From CAZTAO01 sp964611645 (lineage in GTDB: Bacteria; Armatimonadota; UBA5829), in NCBI GenBank assembly GCA_964611645.1, contig CAZTAO010000055.1, forward strand, positions 1 through 31,296: a DNA stretch of 31,296 bases. The letters are read 5' to 3'. Positions 15,886 through 23,627 of the stretch are shown piece after piece. The first letter of the stretch is position 1. Every line of letters starts with the position of its first letter. The position numbers were made by a program, and so were the translations under genes. The notes beneath the pieces were generated by a model. It was given only the letters and a program-made list of their open reading frames with translations, ran no database searches and was not told the DNA's origin.

Positions 15886-16456
15886 AGCGATCCTCCGTTT
15901 GGGCAGGAATTATCGGCAGGATTGTCTTTCTCAGCGCTTCCCTGGCTCTGCAAAGACGGACACTCACCGATTTGACTGAACAATGAAGAACTTCGGCGAT
16001 CTCTTCGTACTGCATCCCCTCGATATGACGCAGGACCAGCAGCACTCGGTAATGGGGTGGGACCGCCATCAGAGCCGACCAGACGCCGCTTGAAAACTCC
16101 TTTTCCAGCAGCAGGGCCTCGGGAGTTGGCTCCGCCGAACTCAACAGATCAAAACCGGAGTCCTCATCAAGGGAGAGGTCTCGCCGGCGTCTGGACCGGC
16201 TTCTGATATTATCAACGCTGAGGTTAGCGGCCGTCCTGAACAGCCAGGTGGAGAACTTGCCCCCTCTGTAGGACCTGATGGAGGCGTTGGCTCTGAGGAA
16301 GGTGTCCTGAGTCACATCCTCGGCATCCTCGCGGCTGCCGATCGTCCGATATGCCAGGCTCAAAACTCGAGCTTCGTATCGGGTAAACAACTCTTCGAAT
16401 GCTCCCACGTCGCCACCTCGCCAACGCAGTGCCAGGTCTTCATCAGATGGTTCCAC
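15842..16456 (-). CDS. ECF-family RNA polymerase sigma factor
   Basis: The 204-residue protein has sigma region 2 (AFEELFTRYEARVLSLAYRTIGSREDAEDVTQDTFLRA, then FSTWLFRTAANLSVDNIRSR) and region 4 (LPP-like AVPPHYRVLLVLRHIEGMQYEEIAEVL, with HTH SVKSVSVRLCRAREALRK). Regions 1 and 3 are absent, as in ECF (group 4) sigma factors. A short tail of about 20 residues follows region 4. The start is GTG at 16456 with AAGGAG upstream. It is first in the run sigma, anti-sigma, TPR, two Spy-like proteins. Upstream, on the minus strand, GTAAC and CGTCTA lie about 14 bases apart, a weak ECF-type autoregulatory promoter. Confidence 0.94.
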   Translation of the reverse strand: MEPSDEDLALRWRGGDVGAFEELFTRYEARVLSLAYRTIGSREDAEDVTQDTFLRANASIRSYRGGKFSTWLFRTAANLSVDNIRSRSRRRRDLSLDEDSGFDLLSSAEPTPEALLLEKEFSSGVWSALMAVPPHYRVLLVLRHIEGMQYEEIAEVLHCSVKSVSVRLCRAREALRKTILPIIPAQTEDRYELQDRKIQPLAGD

Positions 16457-16562
16457 GACCGGTCTCCTTCCGCGTCAGACATGCTATAGACGTTGGCTCG
16501 CAGGACGTTACTAACAGGACTGGGAGTTTTGTTTGCATTTGTTCTCTCTGCGGGAGAGGGGA

Positions 16563-16612
16563 CGTAATCCTCTCTCCCTGGGGAGAGAGCTAGAGAGAGG
16601 GCGCTCTGTGAC
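16563..16612 (-). repeat. 50-bp dispersed palindromic repeat, copy 1
   Basis: Read on the minus strand this is TCACAGAGCGCCCTCTCTC, then TAGCTCTCTCCCCAGGGAGA, then GAGGATTACG. It matches 29913-29962 at all but a few positions. A palindromic CTCTCTCCC/GGGAGAGAG centre is flanked by GCGCCCTC and GGATTACG. It lies in the 287-bp gene-free gap between the sigma factor and the cupin gene. Confidence 0.85.
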
Positions 16613-16703
16613 GATTACAGACAGTGGCATGTGTAGCATAGTAGCCCAACATCAATGAACAATTGCTTCTTCGGTGACACGATACCACTGTACGTGACGG
16701 TAG

Positions 16704-16740
16704 GTAGCGCCCTCTCCCCAACCCTCCCCCCGGGGGAGGG
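16704..16740. repeat. C-rich palindrome abutting the cupin stop codon
   Basis: GTAGCGCCCTCTCCCC leads to CCCTCCCCCCGGGGGAGGG (16722-16740), a perfect 9-bp inverted repeat around one C. It ends three bases from the minus-strand stop at 16744. Related to the copies at 11466 and 21159. Confidence 0.75.
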
Positions 16741-16743
16741 AGT

Positions 16744-17943
16744 TTAGACAACCAAATCCGGGTTCTCTGGCCCGAAGTGTTTTAGCATTACTATCGGGTC
16801 GGTGGAGGATTGGTTCTTTATTACTACGCCGGATTTTGCGGCTTCTTCCGATACGAAGAACTCATCGTGGGTAAGCTGGCCGAAGCGGATGAGGGCTGGG
16901 GTTTCTATGTCCCAGACGCCCATCTTGCCGTGGCCCTGCATCATTATCATTCCGTAGGCGGCGCTGTCTTTGATCGTGACGGTCTTGCCGGGCATCACGG
17001 TCAGTTCCTTGGCGCTGAATGCTGTGGACTTGTAGCAGATCCAGGTCTCGCTGTAGCCTTCCGCTTCCGTCTCCTCGACTGGCTTTACGGGCTTGGACCG
17101 CATGAACCGGCTTTGGGCGAAGTGCGGGTCGATGTTGAGGTCCCAATCGATGACATCCATCAGGTAGTCGAAGTCGCCCCGGTCGGTGTCCATGTTCTTC
17201 CACAGCAGCTCTTCCGGTGTGATCTTGTTTCCGCTCAGAGACTGGTACATCGCGAACACGTCCGATGCTCTCTGTGGCTCATAGGTGCACAGGCTTCCCG
17301 GCGCGTGGAGCACACCCGGCGGCACGTCCCAACCGGTTCCCGGCTCCAGCCGATAGGCTTTGGAGAGATTGGTGATCTTGTTGTCGCCCTTAGTGAAGTT
17401 CTTCAGGCACTCCTTGACCTGGTCTTTGGTGGTCCCAGGTTCGAAGCCAAAGAACGTGTAGGGGAAGTCGCCGCCGTGGTTGTTTACCTGTGGTGGGAAG
17501 AAATACGCCTCCGGTTTGCCCATCTGCCCGACCCGCTCGGCGTGCTTGTCGCCGTGATGGATGTGGTGGGGCAGCGCGCCCTGGTTATCGAAGAACTTGG
17601 AATACATCGGCCAGCGTGAATACTCCCGCCACAGCCGATCTCCGATCAGCTTGCCCTGCAGCACATCCACAGCAGTCTTCAGCAGCACTTTCCGGTCTTC
17701 ATATACAATGAAACTCAGGCCTTCGTTCTCGGAGGTCAGGGGGCCGTTATCGGCAGGGGTGGTTGAGGAGAACCAGCGTTCATCGATCCCTCCCCGCTCC
17801 CCGCCCAGCGCGTAGTAATCATCCGGGTGGAGCTTGATTCGCCTTCCGGGAATGCAAAAGGACCTCGGCACCCAAGCCGGCGCAAGCCGAACAATGCCCT
17901 GCCCCTGGTCTATAGCTGAATTCGCGATCTGTTGGTCTGTCAT
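16744..17943 (-). CDS. Cupin protein of the mannose-6-phosphate isomerase class I type
   Basis: The 399-residue protein is a double cupin. The first part has the metal-site motif LPHHIHHGDKHAERVG, then GKPEAYFFPPQ, like the type I phosphomannose isomerases (Q/H-x-H...K-x-E). Next come FGFEPGTTKDQVKECLKNF and the second cupin motif WDVPPGVLHAPGSLCTYEPQ. A third segment (VMPGKTVTIKDSAAYGMIMMQGHGKMG) is another cupin turn. The likely role is isomerising a hexose or hexose phosphate, most plausibly mannose, with zinc. The start at 17943 has AGGAG upstream; a longer form at 17976 has none. It is divergent from the GH38 alpha-mannosidase, supporting a mannose-related job. It is not close enough to ManA to assign the symbol. 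Confidence 0.7.
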   Translation of the reverse strand: MTDQQIANSAIDQGQGIVRLAPAWVPRSFCIPGRRIKLHPDDYYALGGERGGIDERWFSSTTPADNGPLTSENEGLSFIVYEDRKVLLKTAVDVLQGKLIGDRLWREYSRWPMYSKFFDNQGALPHHIHHGDKHAERVGQMGKPEAYFFPPQVNNHGGDFPYTFFGFEPGTTKDQVKECLKNFTKGDNKITNLSKAYRLEPGTGWDVPPGVLHAPGSLCTYEPQRASDVFAMYQSLSGNKITPEELLWKNMDTDRGDFDYLMDVIDWDLNIDPHFAQSRFMRSKPVKPVEETEAEGYSETWICYKSTAFSAKELTVMPGKTVTIKDSAAYGMIMMQGHGKMGVWDIETPALIRFGQLTHDEFFVSEEAAKSGVVIKNQSSTDPIVMLKHFGPENPDLVV

Positions 17944-17996
17944 AGCGATATCTCCTGATTGTTTACTCATATTCATCGGACGGTCAGGGAGAACTC

Positions 17997-18141
17997 AATC
18001 ACGAAAACACGAAAGGACGAAAGCACGAAGACGCAACTAACATGGATATACAGGATACTCAGGATTTGGTCCGAGCTATATCTTATCCTGTTCATCCTGT
18101 GTATCCATGTTAGATATCGTTCTTTCGGGGTTTCGTGGTGA
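17997..18141. repeat. Inverted CACGAAA repeat element, copy B (interrupted)
   Basis: The left arm AATCACGAAAACACGAAAGG is nearly identical to the one at 10008. The right arm is GGGGTTTCGTGGTGAAA. In copy A the arms are close together; here a second inverted-repeat element of 77 bp lies between them. The whole sits in the divergent intergenic region between the cupin and GH38 genes. Confidence 0.78.
18037..18113. repeat. 77-bp inverted-repeat element nested inside copy B
   Basis: CTAACATGGATATACAGGAT (18037-18056) and ATCCTGTGTATCCATGTTAG (18094-18113) are inverted copies matching at 19 of 20 positions. Inner CAGGATACTCAGGAT and ATCCTGTTCATCCTG extend the pairing. It looks like a small non-coding element that inserted into, or assembled within, the CACGAAA element. 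Confidence 0.82.
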
Positions 18142-18160
18142 AAGACTCCCCGCCCCGGCG

Positions 18161-18191
18161 TTGGCGTCTATTACATCATAGGTAGTATAAT
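18161..18191 (+). promoter_or_regulatory. Possible promoter of the GH38 gene
   Basis: TATAAT at 18186-18191 is a perfect -10, 39 bases before the start codon. TTGGCG (18161-18166) could be a -35 with a long 19-bp spacer. Confidence 0.5.
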
Positions 18192-18230
18192 CTTTTCTAC
18201 AATCGCAATTCCAGTGTGGAGGTAACCGAA

Positions 18231-21155
18231 ATGGGTTTTGACGAACAATATCGTGATCTGGCCCGTGATATATCAGCCCAGGGCGAGGCTCAGGGGAAGT
18301 GGTTTGAGAGACTGAAGGCCGAGTTGGATTTCGCCGGCGCATTTGCCGAGGCCTTCCCCGACAAGACCGAAGCGTGGCGCAAACTCGTGCTGAAGGCTTC
18401 GACTACCGCTCAGGATGCAATCGCCGGTGGCGAGAGCGCTGAGTCGGCGGTGAAGAAGGCCGAGGCCGTGCTTGAGCCGATAGGCAAAGTGGCGAAGAAG
18501 TATACGATCCACTGCTGCGGCCACGCTCACATCGATATGAACTGGATGTGGGGCTGGCAGGAGACAGTCAATATCAGCCACGACACGTTCGTCACTGTCG
18601 ACAAACTGATGGACGAGTTCCCGGAGTTCCACTTCTCGCAGAGCCAGGCGTCGGTGTATGCGGCGATGGAGAAGTTCTGCCCGGAAGTCTTTGAGATGAT
18701 AAAGCGGCGCGTTGCCGAGGGCCGATGGGAAGTCACAGCGAGCCACTGGGTCGAGGGCGACAAGAACATGTTCGCAGGCGAATCGCTTTGCAGGCACCTG
18801 CTCTACACCCGAAAGTATTTCCGAGACAAGTTCGGGCTGAAGCCGGAGGATGTGAAGATAGACTGGTCCCCCGACACCTTTGGCCACGCCCACACCGTGC
18901 CCTCGATAGACTCCAAGGGCGGCGCAACTCGCTACTACCACATGCGGACCGGCTCCGGGCCAACTCTCTACAAGTGGCGCTCCCCGGACGGCTCCGAGAT
19001 AACCGTCTTCAACGACCCCGACAGCCAGCACGGCTACAATGGCCCGATTACCTCGCACATGTCCATGCTGCTGGCGACATTCGCCAAGAAGACCGGGCTA
19101 AAGGACTTCCTGGCCATGTACGGAGTCGGTGACCACGGCGGCGGCCCGACTCGCAAGGACCTGCGAATGTCCAGAGAGCTTAACGAGTGGCCGATAATGC
19201 CGTTCTTCAAGCTCAGCACCACCGACGCTTTCTTCTCGGCGGTCGAAAAGGCGAACCCCGACCTGCCGGTTGTGGACAAAGACCTCAACTTCATCTTTGA
19301 AGGCTGCTACACCTCCCAGAGCGGGATCAAGCAGGCCAACCGGATCAGCGAGATCGCCCTGCCGCAGGCCGAAACCCTTGCGGTGATAGCGGGCGCGCTT
19401 GCAGGGATGGATTACCCGGCCGAGATGCTGGAGGACGGCTGGCGCAAGACACTCTTCAACCACTTCCACGACATTCTCCCAGGCTCCGGAGTCAGAGCCA
19501 CCGCCCACTACGCCCAGGGCAACTTCCAGGAGACCATGGCGGCCTGCAGTTCGGTTATGACCCGTGCCCTGCGGAAGCTGGCCGGCGCGGTGAATACACA
19601 GGCGGCGGTAGGCGTGAGTTCCCTTGGCCGGGGGCTTGGGGATGGTATGGGCGCGGGAGTCGGCGACACCGGTATAACCAAGTCGGGATTCAAGGTCGCC
19701 GACAACGTATTTACCAACACCTACGAACTGGCCGGCGCGGCGGTGACTGTGACAAATGCGGGCGCTCCCGACGCTGAACCTGTGCTGGTATACAACCCCA
19801 AGCCCTGGAAGCGGTCCGAGATGATAATGACCAAGGTCTGGAACAAGCCGCTGGAGACCGACAAGGTCATAGTCCGAGACAGCGACGGCAATGTGGTCAA
19901 GGGCCAGATAGTCGACCAGGGGCATTACTGGGGCCACAATTACTCTGCCGTGGTGTTCCCCGCAGTTGACGTTCCCGCGCTGGGCTACAAGGTCTTCGCG
20001 GTGGATGAGGCCTCAGCGCCGTTAGTAGCCGAGGGCGTCAAGGTGTCGGATATCTCGTGGGGAATCTACGGCGAGAGCTACGTGCTGCCCGGCGGGCGAG
20101 GATTCCTAGAGAATGAACTGCTGAAGGTAGAATTGGACTTCGCCTCAGGAGCTATCTCGGCGATCATCGACAAAGAGACCGGCTACAACTTCGTGCCGGA
20201 GGGCAAGCTGCTGGGGCTGCTGGAAGTCCACCAGGAGAACCCTCACGGGATGACATCCTGGGTCATAGGGCACGCCCCCACAGTCACCAAGCTCACCAGT
20301 GGCGGGCGCATAAGCGTGGTCGCCAAAGGCCCCAACCGGGGCGCGGTTCGCATCGACCACAGATACAATACAAGTGATATCTCCATGGAGATCGGCCTGG
20401 ATGCCGGTTCCAACGAGATCGACTTCAAAGTACGGACTCGCTGGACTGAGATAGGAACCCCCGAGACCGGCGTGCCGATGCTCAAGGCATCATTCCCGCT
20501 CAACTGCAAGAACGGCGTCGCAACCTACGAGATCCCGTTCGGCTGCCAGACGAGGCCGCAGGGGCCGCAGGAGATACCGGCGCTGAAGTGGGCGGATTTG
20601 TCAGGCTCCACCGACAAGGGAGTCCACGGTATAACGCTGCTCAACAGCTCCAAATACGGCCACTCATGCGACAAGAACACCCTCAACCTCACCCTGCTGC
20701 GATCCAGCTACGATCCCGATCCAATTCCGGAGGTCGGCGACCACGAGATCTGCTTTGCGGTGATAGCCCACCAGGGCGCGCTGGATGTGGCATCTGCAAC
20801 GCTGGCCGGTGAAGCATTCAACTCGCCGATGATGCCGGTGAGCGCGACAGTCCAGGAAGGGACGCTTCCCGCCGAAATGAGCTTTGTGGAAACGCTGAGT
20901 CCGGGTATATTCGTTACGTCGGTAAAGAAAGCCGAGGACTCCGACGCCGTCGTGGTCAGGATGTTCGAGACGCTCGGCGCCGACACCAAGGCAAAGATAG
21001 CTCTGGACAGCATAGTCCCGCCGGATGCCGAGGCAGTAGAGTGCGACATCCTTGAAAGACCGACGGCGAAGAACACCGCGAAGTTCAAAGACGGCGTGCT
21101 GAGCGTAACGGTTCCAGCGTATTCGAACGTGACGGTTATGTTGAAGAAGAAATAG
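18231..21155 (+). CDS. GH38 alpha-mannosidase
   Basis: The 974-residue protein hydrolyses alpha-mannosidic bonds. The GH38 zinc motif GHAHIDMNWMWGW is at residues 97-109 (His98, His100, Asp102 nearby). The nucleophile Asp215 is in DWSPDTFGHAHTVP, and a second metal histidine is in NHFHDILPGSG (about residue 415). The middle domain (three-helix bundle) and the C-terminal beta domains run to the end (AYSNVTVMLKKK). There is no signal peptide, so it is cytoplasmic, acting on imported or internal mannosides. GGAGG lies eight bases before the ATG at 18231, which fixes the start. It is divergent from the ManA-like cupin gene. A C-rich hairpin starts four bases after the stop. Confidence 0.93.
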   Translation: MGFDEQYRDLARDISAQGEAQGKWFERLKAELDFAGAFAEAFPDKTEAWRKLVLKASTTAQDAIAGGESAESAVKKAEAVLEPIGKVAKKYTIHCCGHAHIDMNWMWGWQETVNISHDTFVTVDKLMDEFPEFHFSQSQASVYAAMEKFCPEVFEMIKRRVAEGRWEVTASHWVEGDKNMFAGESLCRHLLYTRKYFRDKFGLKPEDVKIDWSPDTFGHAHTVPSIDSKGGATRYYHMRTGSGPTLYKWRSPDGSEITVFNDPDSQHGYNGPITSHMSMLLATFAKKTGLKDFLAMYGVGDHGGGPTRKDLRMSRELNEWPIMPFFKLSTTDAFFSAVEKANPDLPVVDKDLNFIFEGCYTSQSGIKQANRISEIALPQAETLAVIAGALAGMDYPAEMLEDGWRKTLFNHFHDILPGSGVRATAHYAQGNFQETMAACSSVMTRALRKLAGAVNTQAAVGVSSLGRGLGDGMGAGVGDTGITKSGFKVADNVFTNTYELAGAAVTVTNAGAPDAEPVLVYNPKPWKRSEMIMTKVWNKPLETDKVIVRDSDGNVVKGQIVDQGHYWGHNYSAVVFPAVDVPALGYKVFAVDEASAPLVAEGVKVSDISWGIYGESYVLPGGRGFLENELLKVELDFASGAISAIIDKETGYNFVPEGKLLGLLEVHQENPHGMTSWVIGHAPTVTKLTSGGRISVVAKGPNRGAVRIDHRYNTSDISMEIGLDAGSNEIDFKVRTRWTEIGTPETGVPMLKASFPLNCKNGVATYEIPFGCQTRPQGPQEIPALKWADLSGSTDKGVHGITLLNSSKYGHSCDKNTLNLTLLRSSYDPDPIPEVGDHEICFAVIAHQGALDVASATLAGEAFNSPMMPVSATVQEGTLPAEMSFVETLSPGIFVTSVKKAEDSDAVVVRMFETLGADTKAKIALDSIVPPDAEAVECDILERPTAKNTAKFKDGVLSVTVPAYSNVTVMLKKK

Positions 21156-21158
21156 ACT

Positions 21159-21200
21159 CCCTCTCCCCGGTCTCCGGGGAGAGGGTTGGGGTGAGGGGAA
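21159..21200. repeat. C-rich palindromic repeat just after the GH38 stop
   Basis: CCCTCTCCCCGG (21159-21170), loop TCT and CCGGGGAGAGGG (21174-21185) make a perfect 12-bp stem, followed by TTGGGGTGAGGGG. It starts four bases after the stop codon. Confidence 0.85.
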
Positions 21201-21274
21201 GCGATGACCTACCGAATCATGGCGCAAGGCTTCCCCGAACTACCTCACCGCTGCGGGCGTTTGCTAAGCGGTAA

Positions 21275-21341
21275 GGCCCTCACCCTGCCCTCTCCCACTG
21301 CGGTGGGCGAGGGTGCTAGCCCCCTCCTGGCGGGAGGGGCG
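21275..21341. repeat. Double C-rich repeat directly upstream of kdsA
   Basis: CCTCACCCTGCCCTCTCCCAC, then GGTGGGCGAGGG, forms one hairpin; CCCCTCC-TGGC-GGGAGGGG (about 21322-21340) forms a second. The second ends at the proposed kdsA start, and its GGGAGGGG is the only good ribosome-binding sequence for that start. Confidence 0.75.
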
Positions 21342-22196
21342 ATGCGAGAAAGTAGTGAAAACATGATCAAAGCAAATGCTGGTAATGTGATGTTTGGCGA
21401 TGGGCACCCGTTGGTTCTTCTTGCGGGGCCTTGCGTGATAGAGTCTGAGGATATCTGCCTTGAGGTTGGGATGCGGGCTAAAGAGATCGCCGCAAGCCTG
21501 GGTATCGGGTATGTCTTCAAGGCATCCTTCGACAAAGCCAACCGCACCTCCGTGGAGTCGTTCCGTGGGCCGGGGCTTGAGAAGGGGTTGGAGATACTCG
21601 CTTCAGTGAAGTCGAAGCTGGGGGTTCCAGTCGTCACGGACGTTCACGAGACCTGGCAGGTGAAGCCTGTTGCGGAAGTAGTGGATATGCTCCAGATTCC
21701 GGCGTTCCTTTGCAGGCAGACCGATCTGGTCGTAGCTGTTGCCGAGAGCGGCAAGTGCGTGAACATCAAGAAGGGCCAGTTCCTCGCGCCGTGGGATATG
21801 AAGAACAGCGTGGGCAAGGCCAGAAGCACCGGCAATGACAACATCTTGCTCACGGAGCGCGGGTCATCGTTTGGGTACAACACGTTGGTGGTGGACATGA
21901 CTGCTCTTCCAATAATGCGCGGCCTGGGTTGCCCGGTTGTGTTCGACGCTACCCACGCGGTCCAGCGGCCCGGCGGGTTGGGCGATAGTTCCGGTGGGGC
22001 GCGGGAGTTCGTGCCTCATCTGGTGCGGGCGGCTGTGGCGGTTGGAGTGGATGCGCTGTTTATGGAGGTCCATCCGTGCCCGGACAAGGCGCTGTGCGAC
22101 GCCGCCAGTTCGCTACAGTTGGATAATCTGGAGGCAGTCTTGAGGCAGGCGGTTGCTATCAGAAACGCCGCATTCCCCGGTGGAGGCATTTCCTGA
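21342..22196 (+). CDS. kdsA: 3-deoxy-8-phosphooctulonate synthase (Kdo-8-P synthase)
   Basis: The product (284 residues from 21342) joins arabinose-5-phosphate and phosphoenolpyruvate to make Kdo-8-phosphate for lipopolysaccharide. Family motifs are clear: VFKASFDKANRTS, ESFRGPGLEKGL, PVVTDVH, IPAFLCRQTDL, GSSFGYNTLVVDM, FDATHAVQ and FMEVHPCPDKALCD. AGPCVIES carries a Cys where the E. coli type has Asn, so this is the metal-dependent class; the partner His (THAVQ), Glu and Asp are present. Start choice is uncertain: 21342 has GGAGGGG from a repeat; 21363 (277 residues) fits the usual N-terminus but has a weak site. A longer reading to 21204 crosses repeats and is rejected. It overlaps the next gene by one base. 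Confidence 0.95.
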   Translation: MRESSENMIKANAGNVMFGDGHPLVLLAGPCVIESEDICLEVGMRAKEIAASLGIGYVFKASFDKANRTSVESFRGPGLEKGLEILASVKSKLGVPVVTDVHETWQVKPVAEVVDMLQIPAFLCRQTDLVVAVAESGKCVNIKKGQFLAPWDMKNSVGKARSTGNDNILLTERGSSFGYNTLVVDMTALPIMRGLGCPVVFDATHAVQRPGGLGDSSGGAREFVPHLVRAAVAVGVDALFMEVHPCPDKALCDAASSLQLDNLEAVLRQAVAIRNAAFPGGGIS

Positions 22197-23164
22197 TGGC
22201 TGTGCGAGTTGGATTTGTCGGAGCGGGTGGGATAGCTGTCACGCACATGAACCTGCTCCAGATGATAGAGGATGTGCAGATTGCCGCCATAGCCGATGCA
22301 AACCGGCCCAGGGCGGAGTCCGCCGCATCACGCTTCCTCGCCAAGCCCTACACCCACTGGCAGGAGATGCTGGAGGAGCAGCCTCTGGATGCGCTGTATG
22401 TCTGCGTGCCTCCGTTTGCCCACGAGGGCCAGGAAGTTGCGGCAGCAGAGAAGGGCATCCATCTGTTCCTCGAGAAACCGGTTGGGCTGGATGCATCCAA
22501 TGTCAAAGAGTGCGCCCAGGCTATAGCCAAGTCCGGGGTGGTGTCCGCTGTGGGCTACCACTGGCGGTACCAGGCCAACACCCGTCGCGCATCGCAGATG
22601 CTGCAGGGGAAGACTGTCGGGATGGTCCAGGGCTATTGGATGGGCGGTTTTCCCGAGGTCTACTGGTGGCGGCGGTACGAGCAGTCGGGCGGGCAGATAG
22701 TGGAGCAGGCTACCCACATCTACGATCTCGCCAGGTACCTGTGTGGGGAGATCGAGGAAGTTTACGCGGCCTACGGGCGGCGCAGCTTCGAGGATATGAC
22801 CGATTTCAACGGCTACGACGTAGGCGCGGTGACGCTGAAGTACGCTGATGGCGCAGTGGGCACGATGACCAACACCTGCATGCTGAATATTTCCTATACG
22901 GTAGGCCTGCACATCATCACCCGCGACCTTGTTCTGGAGATTCATGGCGACCTCAAGGCTATCGAGGCAGGGCATACGCAGGTCTTTACGGGCGGCTCTC
23001 CTCCCATGTTCGAGGAAAACAGGGCATTCATTGAGGCGGTAAAGACTGGTGACCGCAGCCTGGTGCTTTCGGACTACGCCGACGCCGCGCGCACACTCGC
23101 AGTAACCCTCGCCTGCAATGAGTCCGCTGAAAAGGGCGCGCCGGTGAAGGTGCAGTACATCTAG
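22196..23164 (+). CDS. Gfo/Idh/MocA-family NAD(P)-dependent oxidoreductase
   Basis: The 322-residue protein has an N-terminal Rossmann fold (VGFVGAGGIAVTHM, residues 5-18) with AAIADANRPRA after strand 2, the family motif LFLEKPVG (residues 90-97), and the C-terminal alpha/beta domain starting near GYHWRYQ. The segment GGQIVEQATHIYDLARYLCG supplies the conserved catalytic region. Such enzymes oxidise or reduce sugars and sugar nucleotides with NAD(P). TGATG overlap with kdsA shows translational coupling, so a link to sugar or envelope metabolism is likely; the substrate is not evident. Confidence 0.9.
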   Translation: MAVRVGFVGAGGIAVTHMNLLQMIEDVQIAAIADANRPRAESAASRFLAKPYTHWQEMLEEQPLDALYVCVPPFAHEGQEVAAAEKGIHLFLEKPVGLDASNVKECAQAIAKSGVVSAVGYHWRYQANTRRASQMLQGKTVGMVQGYWMGGFPEVYWWRRYEQSGGQIVEQATHIYDLARYLCGEIEEVYAAYGRRSFEDMTDFNGYDVGAVTLKYADGAVGTMTNTCMLNISYTVGLHIITRDLVLEIHGDLKAIEAGHTQVFTGGSPPMFEENRAFIEAVKTGDRSLVLSDYADAARTLAVTLACNESAEKGAPVKVQYI

Positions 23165-23177
23165 CGGGGGACCCACT

Positions 23178-23477
23178 ATGGCTGAGGCCGGCAGCGACAA
23201 TGTAAGGCTCAGGGCCGTTATCCAGGGCAGAGTTCAGGGTGTAGGCTTCCGGTACTTCGCCACGGAGCGCGCGAGCCATCTGAGGCTGGTAGGCACCGTC
23301 CGCAACCTGCGGGATGGAGACGTGGAAGTGATTGCAGAGGGCCCGAGAGGCGCTTTGGAAGCTCTGTTGGCAGGTCTCTATCACGGCCCTTCGATGGCCA
23401 GAGTAGACAACATCCACGCCGTTTGGCTCCCCGCCACCGGCGAATTCACCACATTCAGGCATGCCCGGACGCAGTAG
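23178..23477 (+). CDS. acyP: Acylphosphatase
   Basis: The 99-residue protein matches acylphosphatases: RAVIQGRVQGVGFRYFATERA with the catalytic Arg25 of the phosphate-binding loop, and VGTVRNLRDGDVEVIAEG with Asn43 that orients water. It cleaves carboxyl-phosphate bonds such as acetyl-phosphate or 1,3-bisphosphoglycerate. It follows the oxidoreductase by 13 bases, so kdsA, the oxidoreductase and acyP likely form one operon. Length and motifs are normal, and it is cytoplasmic. Confidence 0.94.
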   Translation: MAEAGSDNVRLRAVIQGRVQGVGFRYFATERASHLRLVGTVRNLRDGDVEVIAEGPRGALEALLAGLYHGPSMARVDNIHAVWLPATGEFTTFRHARTQ

Positions 23478-23524
23478 CATTCCACAAATAAACACAATTC
23501 CTCCTAGAAATGTCGACAAAAGTA

Positions 23525-23553
23525 TTGCATGTGGCAGGAGCAGTCGGTATAAT
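23525..23553 (+). promoter_or_regulatory. Promoter for the AT-hook gene
   Basis: TTGCAT (23525-23530), a 17-bp spacer and TATAAT (23548-23553). A second perfect TATAAT at 23587-23592 has no matching -35 but may be a second start. Confidence 0.65.
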
Positions 23554-23627
23554 GTTTCTTCGGGAACGCATTGAGGGTAGAACACGTATAATACTCAAGC
23601 AAAACCCAATACTGGAGGGGGTGGAAC

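Noticed and set aside
16457..16530. ECF-type autoregulatory promoter upstream of the sigma gene
   Set aside because: GTAAC and CGTCTA are present but the spacing is shorter than usual and neither Spy-like gene has a clear match, so it is noted only as weak.
18161..18166. TTGGCG as a firm -35 for GH38
   Set aside because: The 19-bp spacer is long; only the TATAAT is secure.
21204..21341. N-terminal extension of kdsA
   Set aside because: The extra codons are translated repeat DNA and do not resemble any KdsA N-terminus.
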